Part shown: one piece after another, positions 9,123 through 16,455 of the stretch | Numbering within the stretch: the first letter of the stretch is position 1 | Layout: every line of letters begins with the position of its first letter | Assembly: GCA_902524945.1 (NCBI GenBank) | Contig: CABZFF010000001.1 | Span: forward strand, 124,001 to 188,000 | From: an uncultured Pelagibacteraceae bacterium | GTDB taxonomy: Bacteria > Pseudomonadota > Alphaproteobacteria > Pelagibacterales > Pelagibacteraceae | Length of the DNA: 64,000 bases | Reading direction: 5' to 3' | Translations under genes and position numbers: made by a program | Notes under the pieces: model-generated | What the model saw: the letters and a program-made list of their open reading frames with translations, nothing else | The model's database searches: none | Told to the model about the DNA's origin: nothing

Positions 9123-9830
9123 ATGAAAAGATTAAAAAACTGGGATAATAAAACCTGGTTATCATCTAAATCGTATATCTCTCAATTTAATAGATTTCTC
9201 GAAAGAAAAATTAATTTAAATAAAAATTCAAAAATATTGGACATTGGATGTGGAAGAGCAAATATTATTAGCACCCTTCAAAAGAAATATAAATTTAGAA
9301 ATAAACCCATAGGGATTGATATTGTTGCAAATAAGGATGTTAAAAAGAATATTATATTTAAGAAAATTGGTGCCTTAAAATATTTAAAGAAAAAAGAAAA
9401 ATATGATCTAATTTTAATCAAACAAACTATTCATTTTTTTTCAAAATCAGATTTAAATCGTCTTCTAAATCTTGCAAAAAAAAGTTTAAATATTAGAGGT
9501 AAAATATTAATTTTTTCACTAAAGACAAAAAACAATAAAATACCCTGCTTTAAAAAGATGAGACAAAAACTCGATATAAGTCTTAAGAGAGATGAAAAAT
9601 TATTTAAGATAATAAAAAAAAATTTGAAAAAAACAAAAGAATCTTATTTCAATTTTAAAGTGAACATCTCAAAAAAAAAATATGTAAAGATGGTAAAATT
9701 AAGATACATTTCATGTTTACTTGATTTAAAAGAGAAAGACATGAATATAGGTCTTAATGAAATTAAATTAAAATATAGTAAAACGATCAGATTTATAGAT
9801 ACTTTGAAATGTATTTCATTTAGTAAATAA
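9123..9830 (+). CDS. Class I SAM-dependent methyltransferase
   Basis: The 235-residue lysine-rich protein contains a clear SAM-binding motif, ILDIGCGRANII near residues 39-50, followed by an acidic GIDIV strand end near 66-70 and a YDLILIKQTIHFF segment (motif IV position) near 94-106. The middle and C-terminal parts are helical and very basic. The acceptor is unknown; small-molecule or sugar methylation is plausible from the neighbouring glycan genes. Its 3' end overlaps the convergent FkbM gene by 15 bp. Confidence 0.75.
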   Translation: MKRLKNWDNKTWLSSKSYISQFNRFLERKINLNKNSKILDIGCGRANIISTLQKKYKFRNKPIGIDIVANKDVKKNIIFKKIGALKYLKKKEKYDLILIKQTIHFFSKSDLNRLLNLAKKSLNIRGKILIFSLKTKNNKIPCFKKMRQKLDISLKRDEKLFKIIKKNLKKTKESYFNFKVNISKKKYVKMVKLRYISCLLDLKEKDMNIGLNEIKLKYSKTIRFIDTLKCISFSK

Positions 9831-10523
9831 ATGACTGCAGTAACTAGAGCCTGACCATACCTTTTTATACCCTTGGTTTATTAAAAATTTATAAATATCG
9901 TTATTTTTAATTTCTATTTCCCTTTGCTCTGAATTTAGATCCCTATAGCCTAATATTTCAACACAAATTAATGAGGGGTCGTATATTTCAAAATTTAACG
10001 TATTTAAGACTTTCATCTCGGCTCCCTCTATATCAATGTTTAAAAAATCAATCTTTTTATTCTTATATTTAGAGTTATCTAAAATATTTTGGATTGTTTG
10101 ACATTTTACTTTTTTCTCCTGAAAATTTCCCTGAAAATTCTCTTTTGCAATTTTTTTATCAGTTGTATTAAGTTGGCTAAAATCTTTTTGATAAAAAAAA
10201 GAAATTTCCCCTTCCATGTCAGAAATCGCAATCTGTAAATTCAAATCATTTGGTCTTAGATAATTAAATAAATCAATAGAAAATTCATTAACATCAATGT
10301 TTATTCCTTCCCATCCTTTTTTAAATAAAAGATGAGTATTATTTCTCTGTATTGGATGATGAGCCCCAATATCAATATATAATCCTTGGTTTTCCTTTTT
10401 ATTAAATAATCCAATAGCTAAGTCTTCACCATCCATTGCATAAGATTTTTTTTTGAAAAAATATTTATTTTTTACATAAATATTTTGTAAAATATGAATT
10501 TTTTTAAAAAAACTATCAAACAT
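9816..10523 (-). CDS. FkbM family methyltransferase
   Basis: The 235-residue protein has the FkbM-type Rossmann core: GLYIDIGAHHP near residues 48-58, an Asp-ending strand at NIDVNEF, and the family hallmark IDFLNIDIEGAEMKVL near 158-173. FkbM proteins O-methylate polyketides, sugars and other glycans, and in marine bacteria they cluster with surface-polysaccharide genes. The ATG at 10523 lies inside the stem of a strong hairpin, the terminator of the operon behind it; a second candidate start is the Met at 10436 (MDGEDLAIGLF), which sits just before the conserved domain and outside the hairpin. I give the longer form, with the start uncertain. Confidence 0.85.
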   Translation of the reverse strand: MFDSFFKKIHILQNIYVKNKYFFKKKSYAMDGEDLAIGLFNKKENQGLYIDIGAHHPIQRNNTHLLFKKGWEGINIDVNEFSIDLFNYLRPNDLNLQIAISDMEGEISFFYQKDFSQLNTTDKKIAKENFQGNFQEKKVKCQTIQNILDNSKYKNKKIDFLNIDIEGAEMKVLNTLNFEIYDPSLICVEILGYRDLNSEQREIEIKNNDIYKFLINQGYKKVWSGSSYCSHLFTK

Positions 10524-10548
10524 AGGTTTTCTTAACCTATGTTTGATA
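10514..10548 (-). terminator. Strong intrinsic terminator after the small-protein operon
   Basis: A perfect 15-bp inverted repeat (left arm 10514-10528, 5-base loop 10529-10533, right arm 10534-10548) lies 12 bp past the stop of the last GYD gene. On the minus strand the stem is followed by G and then a run of six or more T, the standard form of a rho-independent terminator. It is the cleanest such structure in the window. It also covers the annotated start codon of the next gene on the same strand (FkbM, ATG at 10521-10523), so any transcript that reads through would have its start paired. Confidence 0.85.
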
Positions 10549-10560
10549 AAAATAAATACT

Positions 10561-10884
10561 TTATTTTCCTGGTTCTTTGTATGATGAAGCCATTTTCTGA
10601 GCAGTCTTAGCTATTTCATTAAGGTTTACATCTTCTAAAATCGTAAAATCTGAAACAGCTCCACTAGAAACAGCAACCATTGCGGCTGCAGCAGCTTGTT
10701 CAAAAGTTCCCTCAATCACTGCCATAAAATCATATTTTCCTCTTAGGCCTGAGTATTGAGTTACTTTAGCTCCTACAGAAGCTGCAAGTGCAGATGTAGC
10801 AGCTTTTCTGTCTGTAGACGGATTGCTTACAAATCCTCCAAGACCTTTAGCTGTGTAACACCCTAATGTATAAAATTTTGCCAT
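10561..10884 (-). CDS. GYD domain protein (copy 2)
   Basis: This 107-residue protein is a GYD-domain member, a small ferredoxin-like dimeric alpha/beta-barrel family: FYTLGCYTAKGLGG at the start, then a LRGKYDFMAVIE segment near 47-58 that gives the family its name, and a C-terminal helix. The family has no proven enzyme activity. The gene is preceded by a near-perfect Shine-Dalgarno (AAAGGAGG, seven or so bases before ATG), uncommon in this genome. It is the last gene of the eight-gene operon, 18 bp behind a second GYD paralogue, and is closed by the hairpin at 10514-10548. Alanine content is higher than in neighbouring proteins. Confidence 0.85.
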   Translation of the reverse strand: MAKFYTLGCYTAKGLGGFVSNPSTDRKAATSALAASVGAKVTQYSGLRGKYDFMAVIEGTFEQAAAAAMVAVSSGAVSDFTILEDVNLNEIAKTAQKMASSYKEPGK

Positions 10885-10902
10885 TGTTACCTCCTTTTTT
10901 TC

Positions 10903-11223
10903 TTATTGACCTGGAGCCTTATAAGACATTTTCGAAGCTTTTGTTGTAGCCTTACCAAAATCTATAGCTTCAAGTGCGGATAAGTTTTTCACAGCTCCAG
11001 TCGACTCCACCACTAATTTAACGGCAGCAAAATCATCAAAACTTGGAAGATCTGCAACTACACAAAAATCGTATGATCCTCTTACGATATCCATAGTGTG
11101 CAACTTTCCACCCACACCTTGAACAAGTTTTTCAACTACAGCTTTTCTGTCACTATTTGGGTCTTTTAAAAAACCTTGAAAAGCTTTCTCGGTATAGTTT
11201 CCCATAATGTACATCTTTGCCAT
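10903..11223 (-). CDS. GYD domain protein (copy 1)
   Basis: The 106-residue protein aligns end to end with the GYD protein encoded next: MAKMYIMGNYTEKAFQGF, then an RKAVVEKLVQGVGGK helix, VRGSYDFCVVADLP near 47-60 and a final helix. The two are diverged paralogues and could pair as a heterodimer, though that is inference. An AAAGGAG site precedes the ATG. It sits 15 bp behind the ABM-like gene. Function is unknown; the family belongs to the dimeric alpha/beta-barrel superfamily, which includes YciI-like, monooxygenase-like and heme-handling proteins. Confidence 0.85.
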   Translation of the reverse strand: MAKMYIMGNYTEKAFQGFLKDPNSDRKAVVEKLVQGVGGKLHTMDIVRGSYDFCVVADLPSFDDFAAVKLVVESTGAVKNLSALEAIDFGKATTKASKMSYKAPGQ

Positions 11224-11238
11224 ATTATTTCTCCTTTC

Positions 11239-11532
11239 CTATTTCTCGATTACAACTGTACCAGAATGAGGATCGGTTACTCCTAAGTCTGATGACAGTT
11301 CTTCTAAAGTGTGCCGAAGTGAGTCCAAAAATTCAATCATTTTTGGTCTTGCTTTAGCAATGTCATCTTCAGAATTCCATTCACCAATCATAAAAAATTC
11401 GTTAGGCTTAGTCTCAACATACTTTGCTGAAATCTGCCCATCGAACTTTGGCATCTCATCTATTTTTTTTAAATATTCTTCTCTGTTAGATGATTTCACT
11501 TTGCACCTAACAATATTCATAAACTTTGTCAT
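11239..11532 (-). CDS. ABM-like dimeric alpha/beta-barrel protein
   Basis: Ninety-seven residues beginning MTKFMNIVRCKVKSSNREEYLKK, with a central ISAKYVETKPNEFFMIGEW strand pair and a helix carrying KMIEFLDSLRHTLEEL. This layout (beta-alpha-beta-beta-alpha-beta, about 100 residues) is that of antibiotic-biosynthesis-monooxygenase-like proteins. No residue set pointing to a particular substrate is obvious, so the name refers to fold only. The start is supported by AAGGAG a few bases upstream. It lies between a four-helix membrane protein and the GYD pair in the operon. Confidence 0.65.
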   Translation of the reverse strand: MTKFMNIVRCKVKSSNREEYLKKIDEMPKFDGQISAKYVETKPNEFFMIGEWNSEDDIAKARPKMIEFLDSLRHTLEELSSDLGVTDPHSGTVVIEK

Positions 11533-11540
11533 AAATCTCC

Positions 11541-11957
11541 TTAAACGTAAATTTTATCAGCTAAACCGTAACAAAGAATAGCACTGATAATAACAAGAAC
11601 AATTGGAGCATATATTCCATCGTTTCTAGTTTTTTTAGTCAGACCTGTTTTATCAATTTTCAATGTATAAAAATTTGTAAATAAAATTGAAACATTCATT
11701 ATAAAAACTAAGTTAAAGAAGGCCCAAGTAGCCTCTACACCACCAGATCTAATAAAAGCAATATAAATTGCCATCAAAACAGTAGCGATCATAAATGAGC
11801 CCGCAAATCTTGTGATTAAAGTAGCAGTTTTGTCAACTCCTCTACCCTTTAGAAATTTTTTAGTATCAAAGACTAACTGGTAAGCATAGCTTCCAACTAT
11901 AATAAAATGTGCTAAGTAAATTATTAAATAAAATGCGTTTCCAAATTTATCGATCAT
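11541..11957 (-). CDS. Four-helix membrane protein, unknown
   Basis: I place the start at the ATG at 11957, giving 138 residues, because AGGA lies about nine bases upstream and it avoids running into the preceding gene; a longer form from 12005 would overlap that gene by 41 bp. Four hydrophobic helices are visible: about 3-24 (FYLIIYLAHFIIVG), 49-72 (GSFMIATVLMAIYIAF), 79-98 (FFNLVFIMNVSILF) and 116-134. Basic loops suggest both ends are cytoplasmic. I do not recognise the family. It is the only integral membrane protein of the small-protein operon, and so a candidate anchor or transport partner for them. Confidence 0.75.
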   Translation of the reverse strand: MIDKFGNAFYLIIYLAHFIIVGSYAYQLVFDTKKFLKGRGVDKTATLITRFAGSFMIATVLMAIYIAFIRSGGVEATWAFFNLVFIMNVSILFTNFYTLKIDKTGLTKKTRNDGIYAPIVLVIISAILCYGLADKIYV

Positions 11958-11964
11958 AAATATC

Positions 11965-12252
11965 CTATGCGTTATAGTCCATGACCTGATCCGTGCACTC
12001 AACAAATTTATGAGGAGTGAAAAAATCGTTCATTTGACCTAGTTGATTAATAATTGCTTGCTCATCTTTTCCCTTCCACCAGCAAAACATTTCCATTGTA
12101 TCGCCCGGTGTATTCCAAGTCATTTGACAAGCAGCATTGTCACTTTTCATACTTTTAACAATATCTTCCATTTTCATAGAAGCTACTGTTTCTGTAAATT
12201 TAGCTTTCATTTCAGCAGATTTGAAAGTGTGTGTTACCATGTAGTTTTTCAT
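11965..12252 (-). CDS. Small soluble protein, probable alpha/beta-barrel fold
   Basis: Ninety-five residues: MKNYMVTHTFKSAEMKAKF, a methionine-rich helix, then CQMTWNTPGDTMEMFCWWKGKDEQAIINQL. The order beta-helix-beta-beta-helix and the TMEMFCWWKGKDE strand-helix junction resemble short DUF-type members of the dimeric alpha/beta-barrel superfamily, but I cannot name a family. Three cysteines and nine methionines in 95 residues are notable. AAAGGAG precedes the ATG. The gene is 9 bp behind the next upstream gene of similar size in the operon. Confidence 0.7.
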   Translation of the reverse strand: MKNYMVTHTFKSAEMKAKFTETVASMKMEDIVKSMKSDNAACQMTWNTPGDTMEMFCWWKGKDEQAIINQLGQMNDFFTPHKFVECTDQVMDYNA

Positions 12253-12261
12253 TTTTCTCCT

Positions 12262-12552
12262 TTATAGATTTATTTTAGATAGTTCATATAACTGAGCACT
12301 TTCTACACACTCAGCATAAATTGCTTTAGCTGTGGAATTATTTCCAGTTACAAACTCTTTCATTCCTGCTTCGTTATGAACATTAACTTTAAATATCATT
12401 CCACTTTTATCTGGTATCATTGCCCCAACCGTTTTTTCTGGGTAGGCAACGCTTTTTCTAACGCTCATGCCTTCATCTGATTGCATCCAACCCATAAAGG
12501 TTTCTAATTTACCTTCTTTAAATTTAAGATGTACTAACATTTCTTTTTCCAT
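12262..12552 (-). CDS. Small soluble protein of the alpha/beta-barrel operon, unknown
   Basis: Ninety-six residues starting MEKEMLVHLKFKEGKLETFMGWM, with a VGAMIPDKSGMIFKVNVHNE strand pair and a C-terminal helix AKAIYAECVESAQLYEL. The length and the strand-helix-strand-strand-helix order match its neighbours, so a dimeric alpha/beta-barrel fold is likely but not shown. AAAAAGGAG precedes the ATG at a good distance. It is 16 bp behind DUF1330. No function can be assigned. Confidence 0.7.
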   Translation of the reverse strand: MEKEMLVHLKFKEGKLETFMGWMQSDEGMSVRKSVAYPEKTVGAMIPDKSGMIFKVNVHNEAGMKEFVTGNNSTAKAIYAECVESAQLYELSKINL

Positions 12553-12568
12553 TTTTTCTCCTTTTTAT

Positions 12569-12856
12569 TTAAACTCCTTTTATTATAATTCCATTAGCTA
12601 CTGAGTTTGCTAATCGAATAGGTTTTACTGGCTTATATTCCTCAGAGTCATACCACTTTAAAGCTTTTTCATAGGTTGGAAATTTAATCACTACTGTTCT
12701 GGGATATTTCCATTCACCATCAATGACTGTGTACTCCCCCGCACGAACAAGATATTCCCCTCCAAATTTTTGAACCGTAGGTAATACCTTGCCTACATAT
12801 TCTTTGTAAGCTTCAGGATTTTTTACGTCTATGTTAGCTATAACGTATCCACTCAT
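12569..12856 (-). CDS. DUF1330 family protein
   Basis: The 95-residue protein carries the DUF1330 pattern: an opening YVIANIDVKNPEAYKEY, a KFGGEYLVRAGEY segment, RTVVIKFPTYEKALKWYDSEEY, and a closing I-x-L/R-x-A-N-S region. DUF1330 belongs to the dimeric alpha/beta-barrel superfamily; the biochemical role is unknown. The start ATG at 12856 is 2 bp from the stop of the preceding signal-peptide gene, so the two are translationally close, and unlike the rest of the operon it lacks a clear Shine-Dalgarno. Confidence 0.88.
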   Translation of the reverse strand: MSGYVIANIDVKNPEAYKEYVGKVLPTVQKFGGEYLVRAGEYTVIDGEWKYPRTVVIKFPTYEKALKWYDSEEYKPVKPIRLANSVANGIIIKGV

Positions 12857-12858
12857 TT

Positions 12859-13242
12859 TTAGCCTGCATAAATCGTTCTAGATAATTTTTCGATTTTTTT
12901 TTCTGAACCTTTAATTTGCTTATAAATAAATTTATTACACTCACCATTTTTAGCTTTGTCAAAAGGCTTTCCATAAACTTTGTCTACATAGGCATTCATA
13001 CCTTTATTCATCTCATCATCCTTAACACCTTCGGAGGAAAGGTATTCTCTTATAACTTTTACTGAAGCCAAAGCTAATTCCATATTTTTAACTTCAATAG
13101 TATCAGCTGGTAAAACAGCTGTCGCACTGTAGTGACCTAAACACTCAATTGTTTTTTCTTTTTGAGCTTTTGTTATATGTCCCGCAGCTATTGCTGAGCC
13201 CATAAATAATAGAGTTACAATTAAAATAAATTTAAATTTCAT
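12859..13242 (-). CDS. Exported small protein, unknown
   Basis: The first gene of the eight-gene operon encodes 127 residues with a clear signal peptide (KFILIVTLLFMGSAIAA, cut after about residue 20). The mature part is helical, about 105 residues, with two cysteines (IECLGH and NGECNK) that could form one disulfide, and a basic C-terminus. I do not recognise a family. Being exported, it differs from the cytoplasmic-looking proteins downstream and may link the operon to the periplasm. Its promoter must lie in the 86-bp gap up to 13328, where no unambiguous -35/-10 pair stands out. Confidence 0.75.
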   Translation of the reverse strand: MKFKFILIVTLLFMGSAIAAGHITKAQKEKTIECLGHYSATAVLPADTIEVKNMELALASVKVIREYLSSEGVKDDEMNKGMNAYVDKVYGKPFDKAKNGECNKFIYKQIKGSEKKIEKLSRTIYAG

Positions 13243-13328
13243 AACTAAATCTTAATTAAAATGAGAATAGTTTAACTATGTTAAAATTTAATTACAGGTA
13301 TGCAAATTGTCTACAACTTGAAGATGAT

Positions 13329-14087
13329 TTACTTCCAATTAGGCTTTGTTTTATTAAGAAAACTTTTTATTCCAATTTTTTTATTTTCACTATCTAGCAA
13401 TTTATAAAACTCTTGTCGCTCTTTTATTAAAGATTTTTTTAAATTTTCATCTGAATTAACTAAATTTTTAATTACTTGAAGTGACTTTTTTGGCTTCGAC
13501 GAGATTGTATTTAAAAAGTTTAAAGAAAATTCTTTAAAATTTTCCTTGGGAATAACCTGTGAAACAATTCCATACTTCATTGCAGTCTCAGCATCAATAA
13601 TTTCTCCTGACATTGCCAAATATTTTATATTTTGATTTGAGGTAAATTTTTTTGTTTTTTGTGTTCCTCCAATACCTGGAATTAATCCTAAATTGATTTC
13701 AGGTAAACCAAATTTTGCCTCTGAACTTGCGATAATCAAATCGCTTGAAAGTGCAAGCTCAAAGCCACCGCCTAAAGCATAACCCTCAACGAATGAAATA
13801 ATTGGGATATTGATTTTTTGTAAATCATCTACTTTGGAAAAAAGTTTTTGTTTTTTTGCTTTTTTAGAGTCTAGTTTTTCAAGTTCTTTAATATCAGCGC
13901 CAGGTGAAAAAAACTTTGGACCTCCAACTATACCGATGCATTTAATTTCTTTTAATTTGTTCAAATTTTTGGTCGCATCCCCAATTTCATTAAGGGTTTT
14001 TTGATCCAAACTATTATTTTTATTGTTAGCAATTTCAATTATTGCGTAATTTTCTCGCTTTTCTACTTTAATATTTTTATAGTTCAT
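13329..14087 (-). CDS. Enoyl-CoA hydratase/isomerase family protein
   Basis: The 252-residue protein is a crotonase-fold enzyme: an SPGADIKEL segment (usual F-x-A-G-A-D-I) near residue 60, the oxyanion-hole SFVEGYALGGGFELAL near 99-114, and FGLPEINLGLIPGIGGTQ near 127-144 that places the catalytic glutamate (E131). Such enzymes hydrate or isomerise enoyl-CoA thioesters in fatty-acid or amino-acid breakdown. Its length is normal. It is divergent from terC with a 25-bp gap. The exact substrate cannot be told. Confidence 0.9.
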   Translation of the reverse strand: MNYKNIKVEKRENYAIIEIANNKNNSLDQKTLNEIGDATKNLNKLKEIKCIGIVGGPKFFSPGADIKELEKLDSKKAKKQKLFSKVDDLQKINIPIISFVEGYALGGGFELALSSDLIIASSEAKFGLPEINLGLIPGIGGTQKTKKFTSNQNIKYLAMSGEIIDAETAMKYGIVSQVIPKENFKEFSLNFLNTISSKPKKSLQVIKNLVNSDENLKKSLIKERQEFYKLLDSENKKIGIKSFLNKTKPNWK

Positions 14088-14112
14088 CCATTAATAGAAT
14101 ATAAAGTTCACA

Positions 14113-14688
14113 ATGACAGAGCAACTAATTATATTGATAGAAATCATCCTTATAGATCTAGTCTTAGCTGGCGACAACGCAATTATAATTGGAATGGTTG
14201 CTTCGAAGTTTGATACCTCAAATAGAAAAAGAATTATTTTCTGGGGTATTGGTGGGGCTGTAGTTTTAAGAATTTTTTTTACTTTTATTACGGCTTATTT
14301 ATTGCAAATCTCAGGTTTAAGGTTAATTGGTGGAATATTACTTCTTTACATTTGTTACAAACTTTACAGAGACATAATTAAAAACGAAATTGAGAAAAAA
14401 AATATTCAAGTCGATAACGCTAATTTTAAAAAAGCTATTTTTACAGTAATTCTAGCTGATGTGACGATGAGTTTAGATAATGTTTTAGGTGTGGCAGGAG
14501 CAGCTAAAGATCATTATTTTCTGTTAGCTTTTGGTTTAGGTTTATCAATTTTACTAATGGCTTTTGCAGCTAATTTTACTGCAAAACTTATTAAAAAATA
14601 TTCATGGATTAGTTGGGTAGGTCTTATTGCAATTTTAATTGTAGCATTAGATTTAATTCAAACAGATATAAAGATTCTTTTTTTTTAA
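14113..14688 (+). CDS. TerC family integral membrane protein
   Basis: The 191-residue protein is of the short YjbE/TerC type: an N-terminal helix pair with the conserved LAGDNAIIIGM motif at about 18-28 and its internal repeat ADVTMSLDNVLGVAGAA at about 120-136. The acidic residues in these two repeats (D20, D121, D127) are likely metal contacts. About six to seven membrane helices are visible. Members are linked to manganese or other metal export and tolerance. The stop overlaps the next start as TAATG, so it is translationally coupled to the SGNH gene. Confidence 0.9.
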   Translation: MTEQLIILIEIILIDLVLAGDNAIIIGMVASKFDTSNRKRIIFWGIGGAVVLRIFFTFITAYLLQISGLRLIGGILLLYICYKLYRDIIKNEIEKKNIQVDNANFKKAIFTVILADVTMSLDNVLGVAGAAKDHYFLLAFGLGLSILLMAFAANFTAKLIKKYSWISWVGLIAILIVALDLIQTDIKILFF

Positions 14689-15659
14689 TGACAAAAAAAA
14701 TTATACTAATCAATTTGACGATTGTTTTTATTTTAATCCTATCTCTAGAGTTAATATTTAATTTCTTTAAATTATCTGGTCTTATGGGTATTCAAAGAGG
14801 ATTAATTTATAGTAAGAATGATACATTTTTTTTATCACCTAATAGCGATGGTATCGTTTTTGATGAAAAAGTATTTACTGATAAATATGGCTTTAGGGTG
14901 CCTAATGAAAATTATGATTATTCAAGTAACGAAAATATTTTTATTTTAGGTGATAGTGTTGCTTTTGGAAATGGAATAAGTGAGGATAAAACTTTTGTTG
15001 GTTTGTTGAGAAACTCAATAATAAATAAAAACTTTTTAAATAGCTCTGTTCCTGGATATCAAATTTCACATCAAGTGAAAAATATTGAAATTATAAAAAA
15101 TTTTTCCAATGTAGAAAAGATTTTATATTTTTTTACACTTAATGACGTTTATGGTTCATCAAACTTAATAGGATTTAAAAATGATGACAAAATAAACGAA
15201 GGGTCGTTCTCACTTAAAGACTTTAAAATTTTAAATAGATTAAATAAGTATCTACGCAATAAATCTTATTTGTATATGTACATAAAAGGTATAAGTACTG
15301 ATCCATCAAAAAGATGGTTTGGTAATTTAAATAATTATTATCAAAATTTTGATATTTCAAATATTAAAAAACAAATCTATCAACTAGATGCCTTTTCAAA
15401 AAAAATAAATTCGGATTTTATTGTAATAATTTTACCATATGAATACCAAACTAGAGACTGTGAGAAAAATGATTTAACGCCTCAAAAAAAAGTTTCAAAA
15501 GTTCTCAAGGAATTGGATATCAACTTTATAGATCTAACATCAAGTTTTTGTGGTATTAAGAATCCTAAAAAATATTTTTACAAATTTGATCCAATGCACT
15601 TGTCAAAAAATGGTCATATGTTAGTTTTTAAAAAATTATCAAATGAAATTATTTTTTAA
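14688..15659 (+). CDS. Membrane-anchored SGNH/GDSL hydrolase-family protein
   Basis: The start is the ATG overlapping the terC stop, giving 323 residues. Residues 5-23 are one membrane helix, so the rest probably faces the periplasm. The fold is shown by FILGDSVAFGNGI (block I, nucleophile Ser in GDS) near residue 85 and by DPMHLSKNGH near the C-terminus (block V, catalytic Asp-x-x-His). SGNH proteins with a single N-terminal anchor usually add or remove acyl groups on surface glycans. A second protein of the same kind is at 20862-22082. The 3' end overlaps the peptidase gene by 17 bp. Confidence 0.75.
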   Translation: MTKKIILINLTIVFILILSLELIFNFFKLSGLMGIQRGLIYSKNDTFFLSPNSDGIVFDEKVFTDKYGFRVPNENYDYSSNENIFILGDSVAFGNGISEDKTFVGLLRNSIINKNFLNSSVPGYQISHQVKNIEIIKNFSNVEKILYFFTLNDVYGSSNLIGFKNDDKINEGSFSLKDFKILNRLNKYLRNKSYLYMYIKGISTDPSKRWFGNLNNYYQNFDISNIKKQIYQLDAFSKKINSDFIVIILPYEYQTRDCEKNDLTPQKKVSKVLKELDINFIDLTSSFCGIKNPKKYFYKFDPMHLSKNGHMLVFKKLSNEIIF

Positions 15660-16446
15660 TTTAATTCTTTTTTGTTTTTTTCTTAATTGCAAATTAATTG
15701 CAGCAGAATTTAAAGGAAGTTTTATTCAAGGGTCATTTATCTTAGGAAAAACTGAACCTAATTCTAAAGTCACAATTGATAATAAAAATATTAGAGTTTC
15801 CAAAGACGGTTTTTTTGCTTTTGGTTTAGATAGAGACAGAAAAACAGATGTTATAATTAAGATTAAAAAAGATGGAAAATCAAAAATAATTACTAAAAAA
15901 GTTTTTAAAAGAGATTATAAAATTCAGAGAATAGATGGTTTACCTCCAAAACAAGTGACACCGCCGCCTGAAGTTTATGAAAGAATTAAAAAAGATAATA
16001 AGCTAATTGGTAAAGCACGAGCGATCGACTCAAAATTTGACTTCTTTAAAGAGAAGTTTATTTATCCAATAGATAAATATATTATAACCGGGGTTTATGG
16101 AAGCCAGAGAATTTTAAACGGAAAACCAAGAAGACCACATTATGGAATTGATTTTCACGCACCCGAAGGAACTCCAGTTAAAGCTATGATGGATGGTAAA
16201 GTAACATTAGCTGAAAATGATATGTATTTTACGGGAGGAACATTAATTTTTGATCATGGGCATGGAATAAGTACACTCTTCATGCATCTAAAGGATATTA
16301 AAGTGAAAGTAGGTCAAAAAGTAAAACAAGGTCAAATTATAGGAACCTTAGGTCAAAGTGGTAGAGCCACTGGTCCACATCTAGATATCAGATTAAACTG
16401 GTTTGAAATAAAGCTTGATCCTGTAACAATTTTAAACCTAAAATAA
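15643..16446 (+). CDS. Secreted M23 (LytM) family peptidase
   Basis: The 267-residue protein has a signal peptide (cut near residue 21 after LIAA), an N-terminal beta-rich region about 22-95, and a C-terminal LytM domain. The zinc ligands H167 and D171 sit in HYGIDFHAPEGTPV; the later active-site block reads ATGPHLDIRLNWF, so the second histidine of the usual H-x-H is aspartate. This HLD variant is common in alphaproteobacterial M23 proteins. The likely role is trimming peptidoglycan cross-bridges or activating an amidase in the periplasm. It is translated from a start inside the preceding SGNH gene. Confidence 0.88.
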   Translation: MKLFFNLILFCFFLNCKLIAAEFKGSFIQGSFILGKTEPNSKVTIDNKNIRVSKDGFFAFGLDRDRKTDVIIKIKKDGKSKIITKKVFKRDYKIQRIDGLPPKQVTPPPEVYERIKKDNKLIGKARAIDSKFDFFKEKFIYPIDKYIITGVYGSQRILNGKPRRPHYGIDFHAPEGTPVKAMMDGKVTLAENDMYFTGGTLIFDHGHGISTLFMHLKDIKVKVGQKVKQGQIIGTLGQSGRATGPHLDIRLNWFEIKLDPVTILNLK

Positions 16447-16455
16447 TTTTTAAAT

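Noticed and set aside
10903-11223. Bacterial microcompartment shell proteins for the two 106-107-residue paralogues
   Set aside because: Length and the paired tandem suggest it, but the GYD-type VRGSYDF / LRGKYDF segments fit the GYD family and BMC signature residues are absent.
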